A stretch of 64,000 bases of DNA from a virus, in IMG/VR virus record IMGVR_UViG_3300027746_000016, positions 1 through 64,000 of that record, one strand, 5' to 3'. Position 1 is the first letter of the stretch, and every line of letters starts with the position of its first letter. This document shows, in pieces, positions 43,156 through 51,986 of this stretch. A program made the position numbers and the translations under genes. The notes under the pieces were generated by a model, which made no database searches, was not told the DNA's origin, and saw only the letters and a list, made by a program, of their open reading frames with translations.

Positions 43156-43738
43156 TAAAATAAGAAACTAATAAAAAAGCACCAGATAGAATAGTTGAGT
43201 CAGAAAAGTCTCCATTTACAACTTGATGAAAGCCAAGTTTTACAATTTCAGAAGAGTCTTTATTAAATGGAGATTTAGCTAAAGTTCTAGTAAAATTAAA
43301 TTGACTATCAGGTTTGCTAATATTAGTTAAGTCAATTGCATAACACTTAAATTTAGAAGAAATTGGTGTACTTGTTGAAATATTACCCAGATAAAAAATA
43401 TCGTCTTCAGTAATTCCAAGCTCTTCAATATTTAAACCAGCTTCTTCTAATAATGAGCGGTATATTGTATCAATTGGAGTTTGATCTTTAGATGGATCAA
43501 CTGAATCTATAAGTAAAGTTGTATCAGTTTGACCAGTTGCATGATTTTCAAATTTTAATCCATAAATAGATTTTATTGTATCATCTGCTGTTTTTTCAAA
43601 TGGTAAAATTACAATATAATTGGTTTTACATGAAAGTACATTAGTCTTATCGGTATCTCTAGTAAGAGAGATTATTTCAATTTCACCATTTATATTTGGT
43701 AAATTCGATTTAGATATTTTAACTAATGGCTGTTGCAT
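43151..43738 (-). CDS. Nudix-like protein
   Basis: A 195-residue protein. TIYRSLLEEAGLNIEELGI matches the core of the Nudix box (R-E/x-L-x-EE-x-G), and TNYIVILPFEK plus KFKCYAIDLTN could be its framing strands. The preceding G-x5-E of the box is not clear, so hydrolase activity is doubtful. It overlaps the next upstream gene by 20 bases and precedes uvsX. Function is inferred only. Confidence 0.45.
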   Translation of the reverse strand: MQQPLVKISKSNLPNINGEIEIISLTRDTDKTNVLSCKTNYIVILPFEKTADDTIKSIYGLKFENHATGQTDTTLLIDSVDPSKDQTPIDTIYRSLLEEAGLNIEELGITEDDIFYLGNISTSTPISSKFKCYAIDLTNISKPDSQFNFTRTLAKSPFNKDSSEIVKLGFHQVVNGDFSDSTILSGAFLLVSYFN

Positions 43739-44399
43739 TTATTTTCTTCTTTTTATCTTGACCAAATGACTTTACTAAAGAGTCTTTGATTGAATTTGTT
43801 GTTACACTATTATTTATATACATAGATAACCGGTTTAAAAATTGTTCTTTATCCTGAGAATTTGTATACATCATCTTGAGTAGATTCTTGCTGGGTAATT
43901 TAATTGAAACGGTTAATGCTAATTCGGTATCTTCAAGTGCAAACATTCCAAATAAATCGCCGGCATCAACTAGAGTAGTTGGAATATGTGCTGGAATAGT
44001 CGTTGGAACGGGTGGTTTCTCTTTAGCTGCATTAATTAAGTCATTTTTAAATTCTTCTGGAATTCCTGGAGCAATGTCATTAGAGTCACTTAGACTTGGA
44101 ATATAATTAATTGATTGTATTTCAGCCATACTTAGTGCAGGCTGATCGTCCATTAACATCATTAAGTCACTACTTAATCGGTCAGTATCAATTCGACTAC
44201 CGTCTGATAATTGGGCAATATATTTGCCGCGATTGCCTGGTTCAATCTCTACTACACTTACAATTTTACCCATTTTTGAACGGTCTTGAGTTTTAATCCA
44301 TTGAAGTTTATTTCCTTGGAAAGTATTTTTAATTGCCATCAATTCTTCTATATCCATACCAGTTATTATTTTTTTAAGTTTTTTTAGTAGATTTTTCAC
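43719..44399 (-). CDS. Unknown protein overlapping the DNA polymerase 3' end
   Basis: A 226-residue protein. The start is Lys-rich and helical (NLLKKLKKIITGMDIEELMA), the middle has a small beta domain with KYIAQLSDGSRIDTDRLSSD, and the end is helical and basic. It overlaps the polymerase gene's end by 26 bases. It has no polymerase motif B or C, so it is not the missing half of the polymerase. Function unknown. Confidence 0.55.
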   Translation of the reverse strand: MKNLLKKLKKIITGMDIEELMAIKNTFQGNKLQWIKTQDRSKMGKIVSVVEIEPGNRGKYIAQLSDGSRIDTDRLSSDLMMLMDDQPALSMAEIQSINYIPSLSDSNDIAPGIPEEFKNDLINAAKEKPPVPTTIPAHIPTTLVDAGDLFGMFALEDTELALTVSIKLPSKNLLKMMYTNSQDKEQFLNRLSMYINNSVTTNSIKDSLVKSFGQDKKKKINATAIS

Positions 44400-45765
44400 T
44401 GTCTAATTGCTCTTCTAATTTTTTCATTTCATTTTTTGTATCAACTCTACCATTATACAGTTTGGTTAAAATAGTTCGAGCAGCTGAGTCAAATTTATTT
44501 GTAAATATCGTACAATTCTTTGTTAAAATAGTTTCAGGATTTATTACAGTATCCGATTTAGATTTACCAACATATGAGTCTGGCGAAATATTAAACTGTA
44601 TTTGAATGTTTGGATACATTGATGCAAAGTCAAAACATGAAACATACTTATAGAATCCTGGTTCTGGTTTTGCAACATAGGCACCATCATAAGTTGCTTC
44701 ATTTTCAACATCGCGTTTATCATTTGCCATATAGCGGCCACGTGCTAAAAATTCACGACACATTAAGGTTTCAGTAATGAATACTGCACTAAATACTTTT
44801 GATACGTCAACTTTTGCAAATTTAGATATTGCAAAAGCTACATCAAGTAATCCTAATTTATCTTCAATTAATTTAACTAGGATTGTATCAATTATATTGT
44901 ATTTTACGAAATTTTCAATATCTTGTTGAGCTTCCATCATTGTTGCATAGGCACTATGTAATTTAGTAGTTCCCAATACAAGATTTGCAATATAGTCTAA
45001 TTTATAATTCTCAACCACTTTATATGGTTTAGTGTTCATAAATACTTCCATGTAATCTAATAAGCCTAAATGGATTGGCATTTTATTTTTACCTATTAAT
45101 TTAGCACATGGCATTTTTTCCATAGGATCAATACCTAACCGCTTACACCGGTTAATTAAATAAAGCCAGTCAAAGCCAATAACATTCCAACCAGTTAAAA
45201 ATGGAATTTTAGGAAGAGCTTTATGAAAAAACATATTTAACATATCTTCTTCTTTTTCAAAATAGACATATTTAATTGAAAAGATTTGACTGTGGGCTTT
45301 AAAATAGTCATTTACTTCATCTTGCATGGTAGAAACAGTTTTATTTGATAAGTCTTTCATGGTTGAAAGTACAAAACAAACGTTATCTTCATTTACAAAT
45401 GTAATTAAATTAACTGGCATTAGAGCCTTTGCTGGATCAGGAAAATCTTGAGATGTTAATTGAATCTCAATATCTAAATAATATTTTTTAGGGCTAAGAT
45501 CTGAATATACTTTAACTAATTCATCTGGTGTTAATCTGGTTTGGGTTAATTCTTCTAGTCTAAATCGATTAAGCCACTTATTTTGGGCTTTTTTTAAATA
45601 TCGGTTATCCCAATTACGAAATTCAGTTGGGTTAGGCGTAAGCATCCAATTAAATAAGTCAGCTGACTGAATTGGCTTTTTGATAAAAGCAATATTACCA
45701 GTTTCATCATAATATGAAATCATTAAGGTTGAGTCATCACTATTAAATTCAGTACTAATTATCAT
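44374..45765 (-). CDS. gp43: Family-B DNA polymerase, N-terminal half (exonuclease to palm motif A only)
   Basis: A 463-residue protein. The proofreading exonuclease is intact by motif: D98-I-E100 (Exo I), GWNVIGFDW with D199 (Exo II), and Y289-x3-D293 (Exo III). Palm motif A, CFDFASMYPNIQ with D379, is present. The protein then stops after a charged helix where T4 gp43 (898 residues) enters the fingers. Motifs B (K-x3-NSxYG) and C (DTDS) are absent here and elsewhere in the window, so a separate C-terminal subunit is expected. No intein-like end is visible. Confidence 0.85.
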   Translation of the reverse strand: MIISTEFNSDDSTLMISYYDETGNIAFIKKPIQSADLFNWMLTPNPTEFRNWDNRYLKKAQNKWLNRFRLEELTQTRLTPDELVKVYSDLSPKKYYLDIEIQLTSQDFPDPAKALMPVNLITFVNEDNVCFVLSTMKDLSNKTVSTMQDEVNDYFKAHSQIFSIKYVYFEKEEDMLNMFFHKALPKIPFLTGWNVIGFDWLYLINRCKRLGIDPMEKMPCAKLIGKNKMPIHLGLLDYMEVFMNTKPYKVVENYKLDYIANLVLGTTKLHSAYATMMEAQQDIENFVKYNIIDTILVKLIEDKLGLLDVAFAISKFAKVDVSKVFSAVFITETLMCREFLARGRYMANDKRDVENEATYDGAYVAKPEPGFYKYVSCFDFASMYPNIQIQFNISPDSYVGKSKSDTVINPETILTKNCTIFTNKFDSAARTILTKLYNGRVDTKNEMKKLEEQLDSEKSTKKT

Positions 45766-45807
45766 TTATTAAAAATTAAGTGAATATTATATAGTTAATA
45801 TACTAAA

Positions 45808-46260
45808 CTATGAACCGGTTGAGCCAAATCCACCAGCTCCACGAGCAGTTGTCTCTGAATAAACTTCAGATTCAGTTAAGCACTCAAGTATAGTAGGTTT
45901 TATAATTGGAGTTAATATAAACTGTACAAGTTTATCACCAGGGTTAATAGTAGCTGGAATCCAAGGTGATGTATTATATACATGTAGATGAATTTCACCT
46001 TGATAATCACAATCTACTACACATGCTCCAACTTGAAGTCGCTTTTTTGTAGCAACTCCACTTTTATTATAGGCAATAAGTGCTGTGTCTATTGGAATAT
46101 TAACTCTTATCCCACTTGGAATAAGTATTGATTCCCCAGGTGCTAAAACAATTTGAGTTTCACTGTTTGGTACAAAAAAATCTAGCCCAGCTGAGCCAAC
46201 TGATCCATACTCTGGAGTTTTTACGTCTTTTGTTTTAATAAATTTAATAATAGATTGCAT
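45808..46260 (-). CDS. dut: dUTPase
   Basis: A 150-residue trimeric-type dUTPase. All five motifs are visible: SAGLDFF, KSGVATK, GVVDCDYQGEIHL (as GACVVDCDYQGEI), GDKLVQFIL, and the C-terminal RGAGGFGSTGS. It removes dUTP and supplies dUMP. It ends at TAG exactly at the normal family C-terminus, which shows that TAG works as a stop codon in this genome. It starts the minus-strand replication operon. Confidence 0.92.
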   Translation of the reverse strand: MQSIIKFIKTKDVKTPEYGSVGSAGLDFFVPNSETQIVLAPGESILIPSGIRVNIPIDTALIAYNKSGVATKKRLQVGACVVDCDYQGEIHLHVYNTSPWIPATINPGDKLVQFILTPIIKPTILECLTESEVYSETTARGAGGFGSTGS

Positions 46261-46351
46261 ACACGTATATATGATTTTGTTAAAATATAGTATTATATTG
46301 ACTCTTTTATCATAAAAGTGAAAAAGGTTTAACTTTTATTGAGTAAATCTT

Positions 46352-46361
46352 TTATAAATAA
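46352..46361 (+). promoter_or_regulatory. T4-late-like promoter element (distal) before the sheath gene
   Basis: TTATAAATAA followed by CTTTAA lies 88 bases before the sheath ATG. It is the first of two such boxes in this 188-base intergenic region, which otherwise holds no gene. Confidence 0.55.
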
Positions 46362-46413
46362 CTTTAATAGCAAAGTCCAAACATTAAAATCTTTAAAATT
46401 GGGAGTTGACTGA

Positions 46414-46424
46414 TAAATAAATAA
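46414..46424 (+). promoter_or_regulatory. T4-late-like promoter element (proximal) before the sheath gene
   Basis: TAAATAAATAA followed by CTTTAA lies 25 bases before the sheath ATG at 46449. Tandem boxes fit the high expression expected for the sheath. Confidence 0.6.
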
Positions 46425-46448
46425 CTTTAAAAATAATAATAGATCGAA

Positions 46449-49400
46449 ATGGCACAAAAATTAAATTTGAATAATTATAAAGCTAGTGGTGTTTACACAG
46501 TTGAGATTGATGAAAGCTCAAATCTTAGCTTACCGTTATCTACTGGTAAATTAGTAATAGGTTCAAGTAAAAAAGGACCAATTAACTCAGTTGTATTGGT
46601 TAATGATACTCGTACATTAACTGCAGTATATGGAGAAATTGATAATAAATTAGAAAAAAACGGTAGTTTCTTTCATAGAACAATTGATGTTGCTTTAAGA
46701 CAAGGACCAGTATATGCATTAAATGTATTACCAGTTAGTGCAACAGATAAAGCCTTTTTTAGAACATTTAATACTGAATCTGCTTCAAATAACTCAACTT
46801 TTAGTGAAAGTACAAATGACAGCGCAATGTCAAATTTTTATAATAGTCAAAAATTATGGTTTGCAGACACAGATGCAGTTAATAAGTATAAAAATATTGA
46901 ATTAGGTGATGATTATATTGCTAGTCCAACTACATATGGTACAGCTGATCGCGATGCAAATAAAATTTTAACAATGGTAAATCTTTCAAAGAAAGATATT
47001 ACAACATGGATTAGAATCGCAGATACTACCGGTTATGATATATCAGTTAAAGATTATTATAAATTATTAGGAGATACTGCTGAAGTTCCAGAATTTTTAA
47101 GCCCTGATGATATTATTGCTGACTTTTTTGTTGAAGTAATTGTGGTTGAAGGAGACTGGACTGATAATTTAAAATTAGCAAATGACCCAGTTTATAGTCA
47201 ATATTTTACAACAACTGGTATAATTGATGCTAAAATTGGAGATTTTGTTTCAATTAAAGAGGTTACACTGGTTGCAAAAGTTCAAGGAAGTATAATTCCT
47301 GAATTTAAAGACCTAACTGGCACAACCGTTTCTATTGATGCACTATTTAATCGTAGATTTGCTCAAAGTGGAATATATTTAGCAATTGACTATAAGAAAA
47401 TTGATTTAATGGATTTAACTAATGGTAGTTTTTCAAGTGGTTCAAGTACTGAGCCAATTTCAGAACAACGCCTTGACTTAATTGGATCTGGAGTTGATGA
47501 ATTAAATTCAGGTACAACTGATTTAAATGTAATTACTGAAACTAATTTATACACAGTAGATGATGATACTAATGTTCATCAAGCTGTAAATTTAATTGAT
47601 GTCTTAAGTTATAAAAAACCAGTATCTTCAGAGTTTTATTTTGAATTAGATAGTATTACAGCAACGGCAGCAACTACCTATGCACAAGGTGACGTTTATA
47701 TTTTTGTAACTGATACAGATACAATTGTTGCAACCGAAGGAAGTAAGTTATATAGTGCATGGGCAAATGGTTTTGTTAAAAACGGAGACTATTTAAAATA
47801 TAGTTCAACTATTCTATATTTAGCAACTACTGGAGAAATTAAAACTAAAAATTCAGTTAAGTATGTTGTATTTGAAACATACAGTGATGTAACTAGAACA
47901 GTTCAAGTTAATGCACAAAAAACAACAGTAAATGGAGTTAATTTCTTATGGATTCAACAAGCAGCAGATGAAGATTTTTTAATGGACTTTGACTTAACTG
48001 ACTCTGACTATTTTGTTTCATATTCGTATTTAGCTCCAAATAAATTAATTTTTACAGTTGATCCTACCCTTTATGGTAACACAGCAAAGGGCGAATCAAT
48101 TATAACAAATGCAGCACAAGGAATTGTATATGATGCAACTAAAAGATTACTAGTTGATTCATATATGAAAGTTGGTCAATATATCAAAGCTAAAATTAAA
48201 ACTGATGCAAATGGAGATCCTCTTTCTAGAAATAGAATGTTACAGATTAAATCAGTATACGCACAAAAGGTATTAAATATAACTGGCGGACCCTCAAGTG
48301 TACCAGGTTTAATAAGTTTAAAGTATACAATTACCTTATCTTCACCAAGTGATCCAAATATATTAGGTATTAATTTTGAAAGTGATACAACAATTAGAGC
48401 ATATAAAGGAATAAAGAAATATATTACAAGTTTAGCCGGTGCAAAAATACCAGCAATGAATTTATCTGAAGTTGATCTTTATCCAAATGGAACAGCTGCT
48501 CGTCAAAATGATATTTTAGATTTCTTATTTGACAGTAGTAATTTAGCAACTACTCTTGCTGATAATGAGACTGTTGATTTTCGTTATATTATTGACTCGT
48601 TTGAAGGTCAAATCCAGTCTGGTTCAAAACAGCAATTGGCACAGTTAGCTGCAAATCATGGAAAAGCCCTGGCAATTTGTAATGCACCTTCATTTGCACA
48701 ATACGAACGATCAGTAGATCCTAGCTTTATTGATTTTACAACTAGATTAGTTTCAACCGAAGCAATTTCAACCGGTGGAGACCTAACATCAAATCCTTCA
48801 TTTACATTTGGATTTGCAACTGGAGATAAAGGAGGTATTGCGGTTTCGACCTATTCTGCCTATTTTATGCCAAATGTAGTTATTTTTGAAAATGGTAAGA
48901 ATAAATCTATTCCACCAGCAATGTATGTTGCAAATACCTTTATGAGAAAATATTCAAGCGGTAATACATTCTCAATTGTAGCAGGTAAAAATGGTATTTT
49001 AGCTGAACCAGAAATTAGTGGATTAGAATATGACTTAACTAATGATGATCGTGCCTATTTAGAGCCAGCCGGATTTAACTTAATTGTTAGACGTAGAGGT
49101 TTTGGAATAATGATATTCTCTAATAATACAGGTTTTCAAAGAGTAAGAAGTGCCCTAAATAATATACACGTTAGAGAAGCCTTAGTTACAATTGAAAGAG
49201 ATGTTGAGAGAATTTTACTTAATTTCTTATTTGAATTTAATGATGCAACTACCAGAATGAGAGTTAAAACCTTAGTTAAAAACTACCTATCTGCCGTTCA
49301 AGAAGCTCGAGGTATTGCAACTGCTGAAGTTATATTTGATGATTCAAATAATGGAGTTGAAGTGCTTGAAAATAATGCTGGAATAATTGATATTATTGTA

Positions 49401-49502
49401 GATTTCCCAAGAGGAATACACAAATTTATCAACCGTATTACAATCACAAGAGCTGGAGGCCAATTAGCTTCAAGTTCTTCAGGATTTACACCTTCATTCT
49501 AA
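46449..49502 (+). CDS. gp18: Contractile tail sheath protein, gp18-like
   Basis: A 1017-residue protein, longer than T4 gp18 (659). The N-terminus has GVYTVEIDESSNLSLPLSTG and VIGSSKKGPINSVVLVNDTR, as in sheath domain I. The C-terminal core has RRGFGIMIFSNNTGFQRV, NIHVREALVTIERDVERILL and a FPRGIHKFINRITITRAGG end, the conserved assembly domain of contractile sheaths. The extra length is in beta-rich middle segments (residues ~200-650), probably surface insertions. A terminator follows. It is the only plus-strand gene in this part of the genome. Confidence 0.85.
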   Translation: MAQKLNLNNYKASGVYTVEIDESSNLSLPLSTGKLVIGSSKKGPINSVVLVNDTRTLTAVYGEIDNKLEKNGSFFHRTIDVALRQGPVYALNVLPVSATDKAFFRTFNTESASNNSTFSESTNDSAMSNFYNSQKLWFADTDAVNKYKNIELGDDYIASPTTYGTADRDANKILTMVNLSKKDITTWIRIADTTGYDISVKDYYKLLGDTAEVPEFLSPDDIIADFFVEVIVVEGDWTDNLKLANDPVYSQYFTTTGIIDAKIGDFVSIKEVTLVAKVQGSIIPEFKDLTGTTVSIDALFNRRFAQSGIYLAIDYKKIDLMDLTNGSFSSGSSTEPISEQRLDLIGSGVDELNSGTTDLNVITETNLYTVDDDTNVHQAVNLIDVLSYKKPVSSEFYFELDSITATAATTYAQGDVYIFVTDTDTIVATEGSKLYSAWANGFVKNGDYLKYSSTILYLATTGEIKTKNSVKYVVFETYSDVTRTVQVNAQKTTVNGVNFLWIQQAADEDFLMDFDLTDSDYFVSYSYLAPNKLIFTVDPTLYGNTAKGESIITNAAQGIVYDATKRLLVDSYMKVGQYIKAKIKTDANGDPLSRNRMLQIKSVYAQKVLNITGGPSSVPGLISLKYTITLSSPSDPNILGINFESDTTIRAYKGIKKYITSLAGAKIPAMNLSEVDLYPNGTAARQNDILDFLFDSSNLATTLADNETVDFRYIIDSFEGQIQSGSKQQLAQLAANHGKALAICNAPSFAQYERSVDPSFIDFTTRLVSTEAISTGGDLTSNPSFTFGFATGDKGGIAVSTYSAYFMPNVVIFENGKNKSIPPAMYVANTFMRKYSSGNTFSIVAGKNGILAEPEISGLEYDLTNDDRAYLEPAGFNLIVRRRGFGIMIFSNNTGFQRVRSALNNIHVREALVTIERDVERILLNFLFEFNDATTRMRVKTLVKNYLSAVQEARGIATAEVIFDDSNNGVEVLENNAGIIDIIVDFPRGIHKFINRITITRAGGQLASSSSGFTPSF

Positions 49503-49521
49503 TTAAAAAAGTTTAATACAA

Positions 49522-49557
49522 ATAAAAAAGGACCTCAATTTGAAGTCCTTTTTTTAT
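49522..49557. terminator. Terminator after the sheath gene
   Basis: AAAAAAGGAC pairs with GTCCTTTTTT around CTCAATTTGAA, with T-rich sequence after the stem on the plus strand and an A-rich run on the other side. It lies between convergent genes (sheath on plus, small membrane protein on minus) and could act on both strands. Confidence 0.8.
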
Positions 49558-49645
49558 TTAGGTCAAGCCAGTTAAGCCGTATCCACCAATCGGTTTAGAG
49601 GTCCGATAACCTTATTTAAAATAATAACCAAGCCGGCAGGTTAAT

Positions 49646-49933
49646 TTAATCTTTAATTAATTGTTTTTTTGCTTCGCACTTATCAATACGTGAATCAACG
49701 TAAGAGTGAAGCTGATCTATTCTTTGACCTGTTTGCTTATGCAAGTCATCGACTAAACGATGTGTATCTTGGAAGTTTTTATCCAATCTATTTTCTGCAT
49801 GGTGCATGTGATCTTCTATACTTTGTATTTGGTTTTGCTGTTTTAATACCTTCACAATACCCATAACAATAACTGTTAATATAATAACAGCTACTACAGA
49901 GAGTACTCCAAAAGTAAATGATAGTGTTTCCAT
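49646..49933 (-). CDS. Small membrane-anchored coiled-coil protein
   Basis: A 95-residue protein. Residues ~8-30 (FGVLSVVAVIILTVIVMGIV) form one transmembrane helix. The rest is a hydrophilic, heptad-like helix rich in His, Asp, Gln and Lys. One N-terminal membrane helix plus a coiled coil is compatible with an i-spanin, a membrane anchor or a superinfection-related protein, but there is no specific motif. No holin or endolysin was recognised in the window. Confidence 0.5.
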   Translation of the reverse strand: METLSFTFGVLSVVAVIILTVIVMGIVKVLKQQNQIQSIEDHMHHAENRLDKNFQDTHRLVDDLHKQTGQRIDQLHSYVDSRIDKCEAKKQLIKD

Positions 49934-49973
49934 ATGTTTATTTTGTTTTTTTAGTTGCCGGCAAGGCTACTAT

Positions 49974-50564
49974 TTAATCTTTTAAATTGGTAAAGATCTC
50001 TTCCAATACTCTAATTGTATCAGTTGAGTCATTATGAAAAACCGAGGTTCCACCGGCTGCTGCCCAATCCTCTAATTTTTTATGATTATCATCAATTAAT
50101 ATATCATTAGCTGACTTTGCAAATAGATATTTGTCTTTTGCAATAATAAGATGAGTTGTATCAGTTAACCCGTCAGGTTTTAATACGGGCTTTTCATTAA
50201 TATTTAAATTACGTTTTACCCATTCAGTTTTACCAGAGACTGAGTGTTCTCCACGACTTGGAGAAGTTAAAATAGTTGGATTATATCGGCTAAGATAGTC
50301 CCATAATTCGCGGCCGTCTTTTGTCCATGGCAGTTTTTCCCAAAATGCAGAGCCACGGTCATCAATTAGTTTCCAAATTGAGTTTTTTCCGTGTTTCTTA
50401 TCGTATTCATTAGGTGTTAAATGATCTGGATTTGACTTAAGTCGCTTGAAACCTCGTTTAAAGTCTACTAAAACTCCATCAAGGTCGCAAAATACACGTT
50501 TATCGTCTATTTTTTCCTCGGTTATGAACTGTTTAAATTTTTTAAGCATGGTCGCTGATTTCAA
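49974..50564 (-). CDS. HAD-family 5'(3')-nucleotidase-like phosphatase with targeting-like N-terminus
   Basis: A 196-residue protein. FCDLDGVLVDF is HAD motif I (DxDGV), ILTSPS the motif II strand, a Lys in the following segment motif III, and DILIDDNHKKLEDW motif IV with DD, as in NT5C-type nucleotidases. The start is MKSATMLKKFKQFITEEK, in which MLKKFKQFITE closely resembles T4 MKTYQEFIAE. Initiation could be at the first or the second Met. It overlaps the GroES gene end by 23 bases. It may be a head cargo enzyme or may act on nucleotides in the cell. Confidence 0.75.
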   Translation of the reverse strand: MKSATMLKKFKQFITEEKIDDKRVFCDLDGVLVDFKRGFKRLKSNPDHLTPNEYDKKHGKNSIWKLIDDRGSAFWEKLPWTKDGRELWDYLSRYNPTILTSPSRGEHSVSGKTEWVKRNLNINEKPVLKPDGLTDTTHLIIAKDKYLFAKSANDILIDDNHKKLEDWAAAGGTSVFHNDSTDTIRVLEEIFTNLKD

Positions 50565-50874
50565 ATGTTGTGTCTATATCTTTATTTAACACCGCAACTA
50601 GATCATTTGCCATAACTACATGAAAATCTTCACCAGCCCATTTAACATTTAGGCCAGAGTATCTTTGGTATAGGACATAATCACCTTCTTTTATTGGACA
50701 CTCAGAATTTTTTGAAACCATATGGCCTACTGCAATAACAGTACCTGTATTTGGACGCTTTCGAGCCTCAACTGGTAAAATAATACCAGTCTCTGTCTTT
50801 TTTTCAACTGAATCTGGCTTAATTAGAATTCTTTCAAACAATGGCTTAAAGCCGGTTTTTGCATCTGTACTCAT
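50542..50874 (-). CDS. groS: GroES-like co-chaperonin
   Basis: A 110-residue protein. FKPLFERILIKPDSVEKKTE, the GIILPVEA mobile loop, TGTVIAVGHM, KEGDYVLYQRYSG and HVVMANDLVAVL match bacterial GroES along its whole length, more than the diverged T4 gp31. It should cap a chaperonin and help fold the capsid protein. A phage GroEL gene lies ~12 kb away. It overlaps RNase H by one base and the HAD gene by 23. Confidence 0.88.
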   Translation of the reverse strand: MSTDAKTGFKPLFERILIKPDSVEKKTETGIILPVEARKRPNTGTVIAVGHMVSKNSECPIKEGDYVLYQRYSGLNVKWAGEDFHVVMANDLVAVLNKDIDTTFEISDHA

Positions 50875-51983
50875 TAGTTTTTATAATTTTTTTTAAATTT
50901 AAAATAGTTAAATCGCTTTCTATCATTTAACTTAACTGAATTTGCGATAGCCTCAGTTATCTCGGTTGGAAACATTGCGGTATGTAATCTGATAATAGAA
51001 CGATTACGTAATAGGTTATTCTGGATCGCTAGAGTTTCGCTAGGCTCATCTATTTTTAAGACTTCACATGTAATATTATTAAGTTTAGGCATAAATGCTG
51101 AGTCACCCGAATCAATTAGACTCTTAATTGTAGTCCAGTCAAATGATTCCTTAACGAGTTCAATTACTCTAGCTGTTTTGGCTGGAGTTAATTTTGGATG
51201 AACTCTTGGAATATTATCAGATTTATCACCAGATAAAACTTTTGTTAAAATATCAAGAGCTGGATCAATTATAAAGTGTTTATAGTCTTTTTTAGTAAGA
51301 TTCTCTAATACATTTACCACAGTTGAATTATCTAATGAATCTATTTCAAAATTAAATAGGTCTACATCAGTATTTACAGAATCATTGATATCTGCAGTGG
51401 TATAGATTTTCTTAAATTTAGTCATCATTTTTGGCATTATCATAATTACTTTACGAGATCCACCTTCTAATAATTGAGTTAAGTCAGTATCAACTGACCA
51501 AATACAGATATCTTCATTTAAATTTTCGCAAATGTATGCAATTAAGTCATCGCCTTCAGCTCCAGTAACCCGATTTGATAAGATTCCATATTCCTCGGTT
51601 AGAGTAGGTAAAACTTCAGTTTGAAAGTAGTCAAAAAATAGATAAATTTTGTCATCATATTTGCGGTTACCTTTATATGAAAAGTCGCCAGCTCCATGAT
51701 CTTCAAACTGCTCTTTTATAAATTTCTTTCTCCAACTCTTTGAGTCAAATACAAAAAATACCGAAGAGATATTTTCTTTAAAAGGAGCAAAGATACTACC
51801 TAAATAATTTAATGAAAACGATTTAAATGCATCTTTGCTAGCCTGTTTTAACATAAATTTATCAGTTGACCATAAATCTGAAACATAATATTTTTCGCCA
51901 ATGCTTTTATTTGTAGATAGAATATTTTTTACAATACTTACTGCCACATTCAAAAATGCATTACCGTCTATTACTATGTTCAT
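50874..51983 (-). CDS. rnh: RNase H / flap 5'-3' nuclease, T4 rnh-like
   Basis: A 369-residue FEN-type nuclease. MNIVIDGNAFLNVA is the first acidic motif, VFFVFDSKSWRKKFI the second, TGAEGDDLIAYI and WSVDTDLTQLL the central metal sites, and VLSGDKSDNIPRV the helix-hairpin-helix-type motif. It removes RNA primers and flaps. Gene order gp32 - small gene - rnh mirrors T4 32-59-33-dsbA-rnh with the middle reduced to one gene. Confidence 0.85.
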   Translation of the reverse strand: MNIVIDGNAFLNVAVSIVKNILSTNKSIGEKYYVSDLWSTDKFMLKQASKDAFKSFSLNYLGSIFAPFKENISSVFFVFDSKSWRKKFIKEQFEDHGAGDFSYKGNRKYDDKIYLFFDYFQTEVLPTLTEEYGILSNRVTGAEGDDLIAYICENLNEDICIWSVDTDLTQLLEGGSRKVIMIMPKMMTKFKKIYTTADINDSVNTDVDLFNFEIDSLDNSTVVNVLENLTKKDYKHFIIDPALDILTKVLSGDKSDNIPRVHPKLTPAKTARVIELVKESFDWTTIKSLIDSGDSAFMPKLNNITCEVLKIDEPSETLAIQNNLLRNRSIIRLHTAMFPTEITEAIANSVKLNDRKRFNYFKFKKNYKN

Positions 51984-51986
51984 AAT

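Noticed and set aside
43719-44399. Gene overlapping the polymerase end as its missing C-terminal half
   Set aside because: It lacks motifs B and C and has no polymerase-like palm or thumb sequence.
13136-45810. Genome-wide recoding of TAG as glutamine
   Set aside because: TAG ends the dUTPase exactly at its normal C-terminus, and in the gp47-like and fucosyltransferase-like genes further stops follow within a few codons.
49575-49645. Hairpins around CCGAT and the GCCGGC palindromes near 49633 and 49956
   Set aside because: Stems are only 5-6 bp without a following T-run; chance matches are likely.
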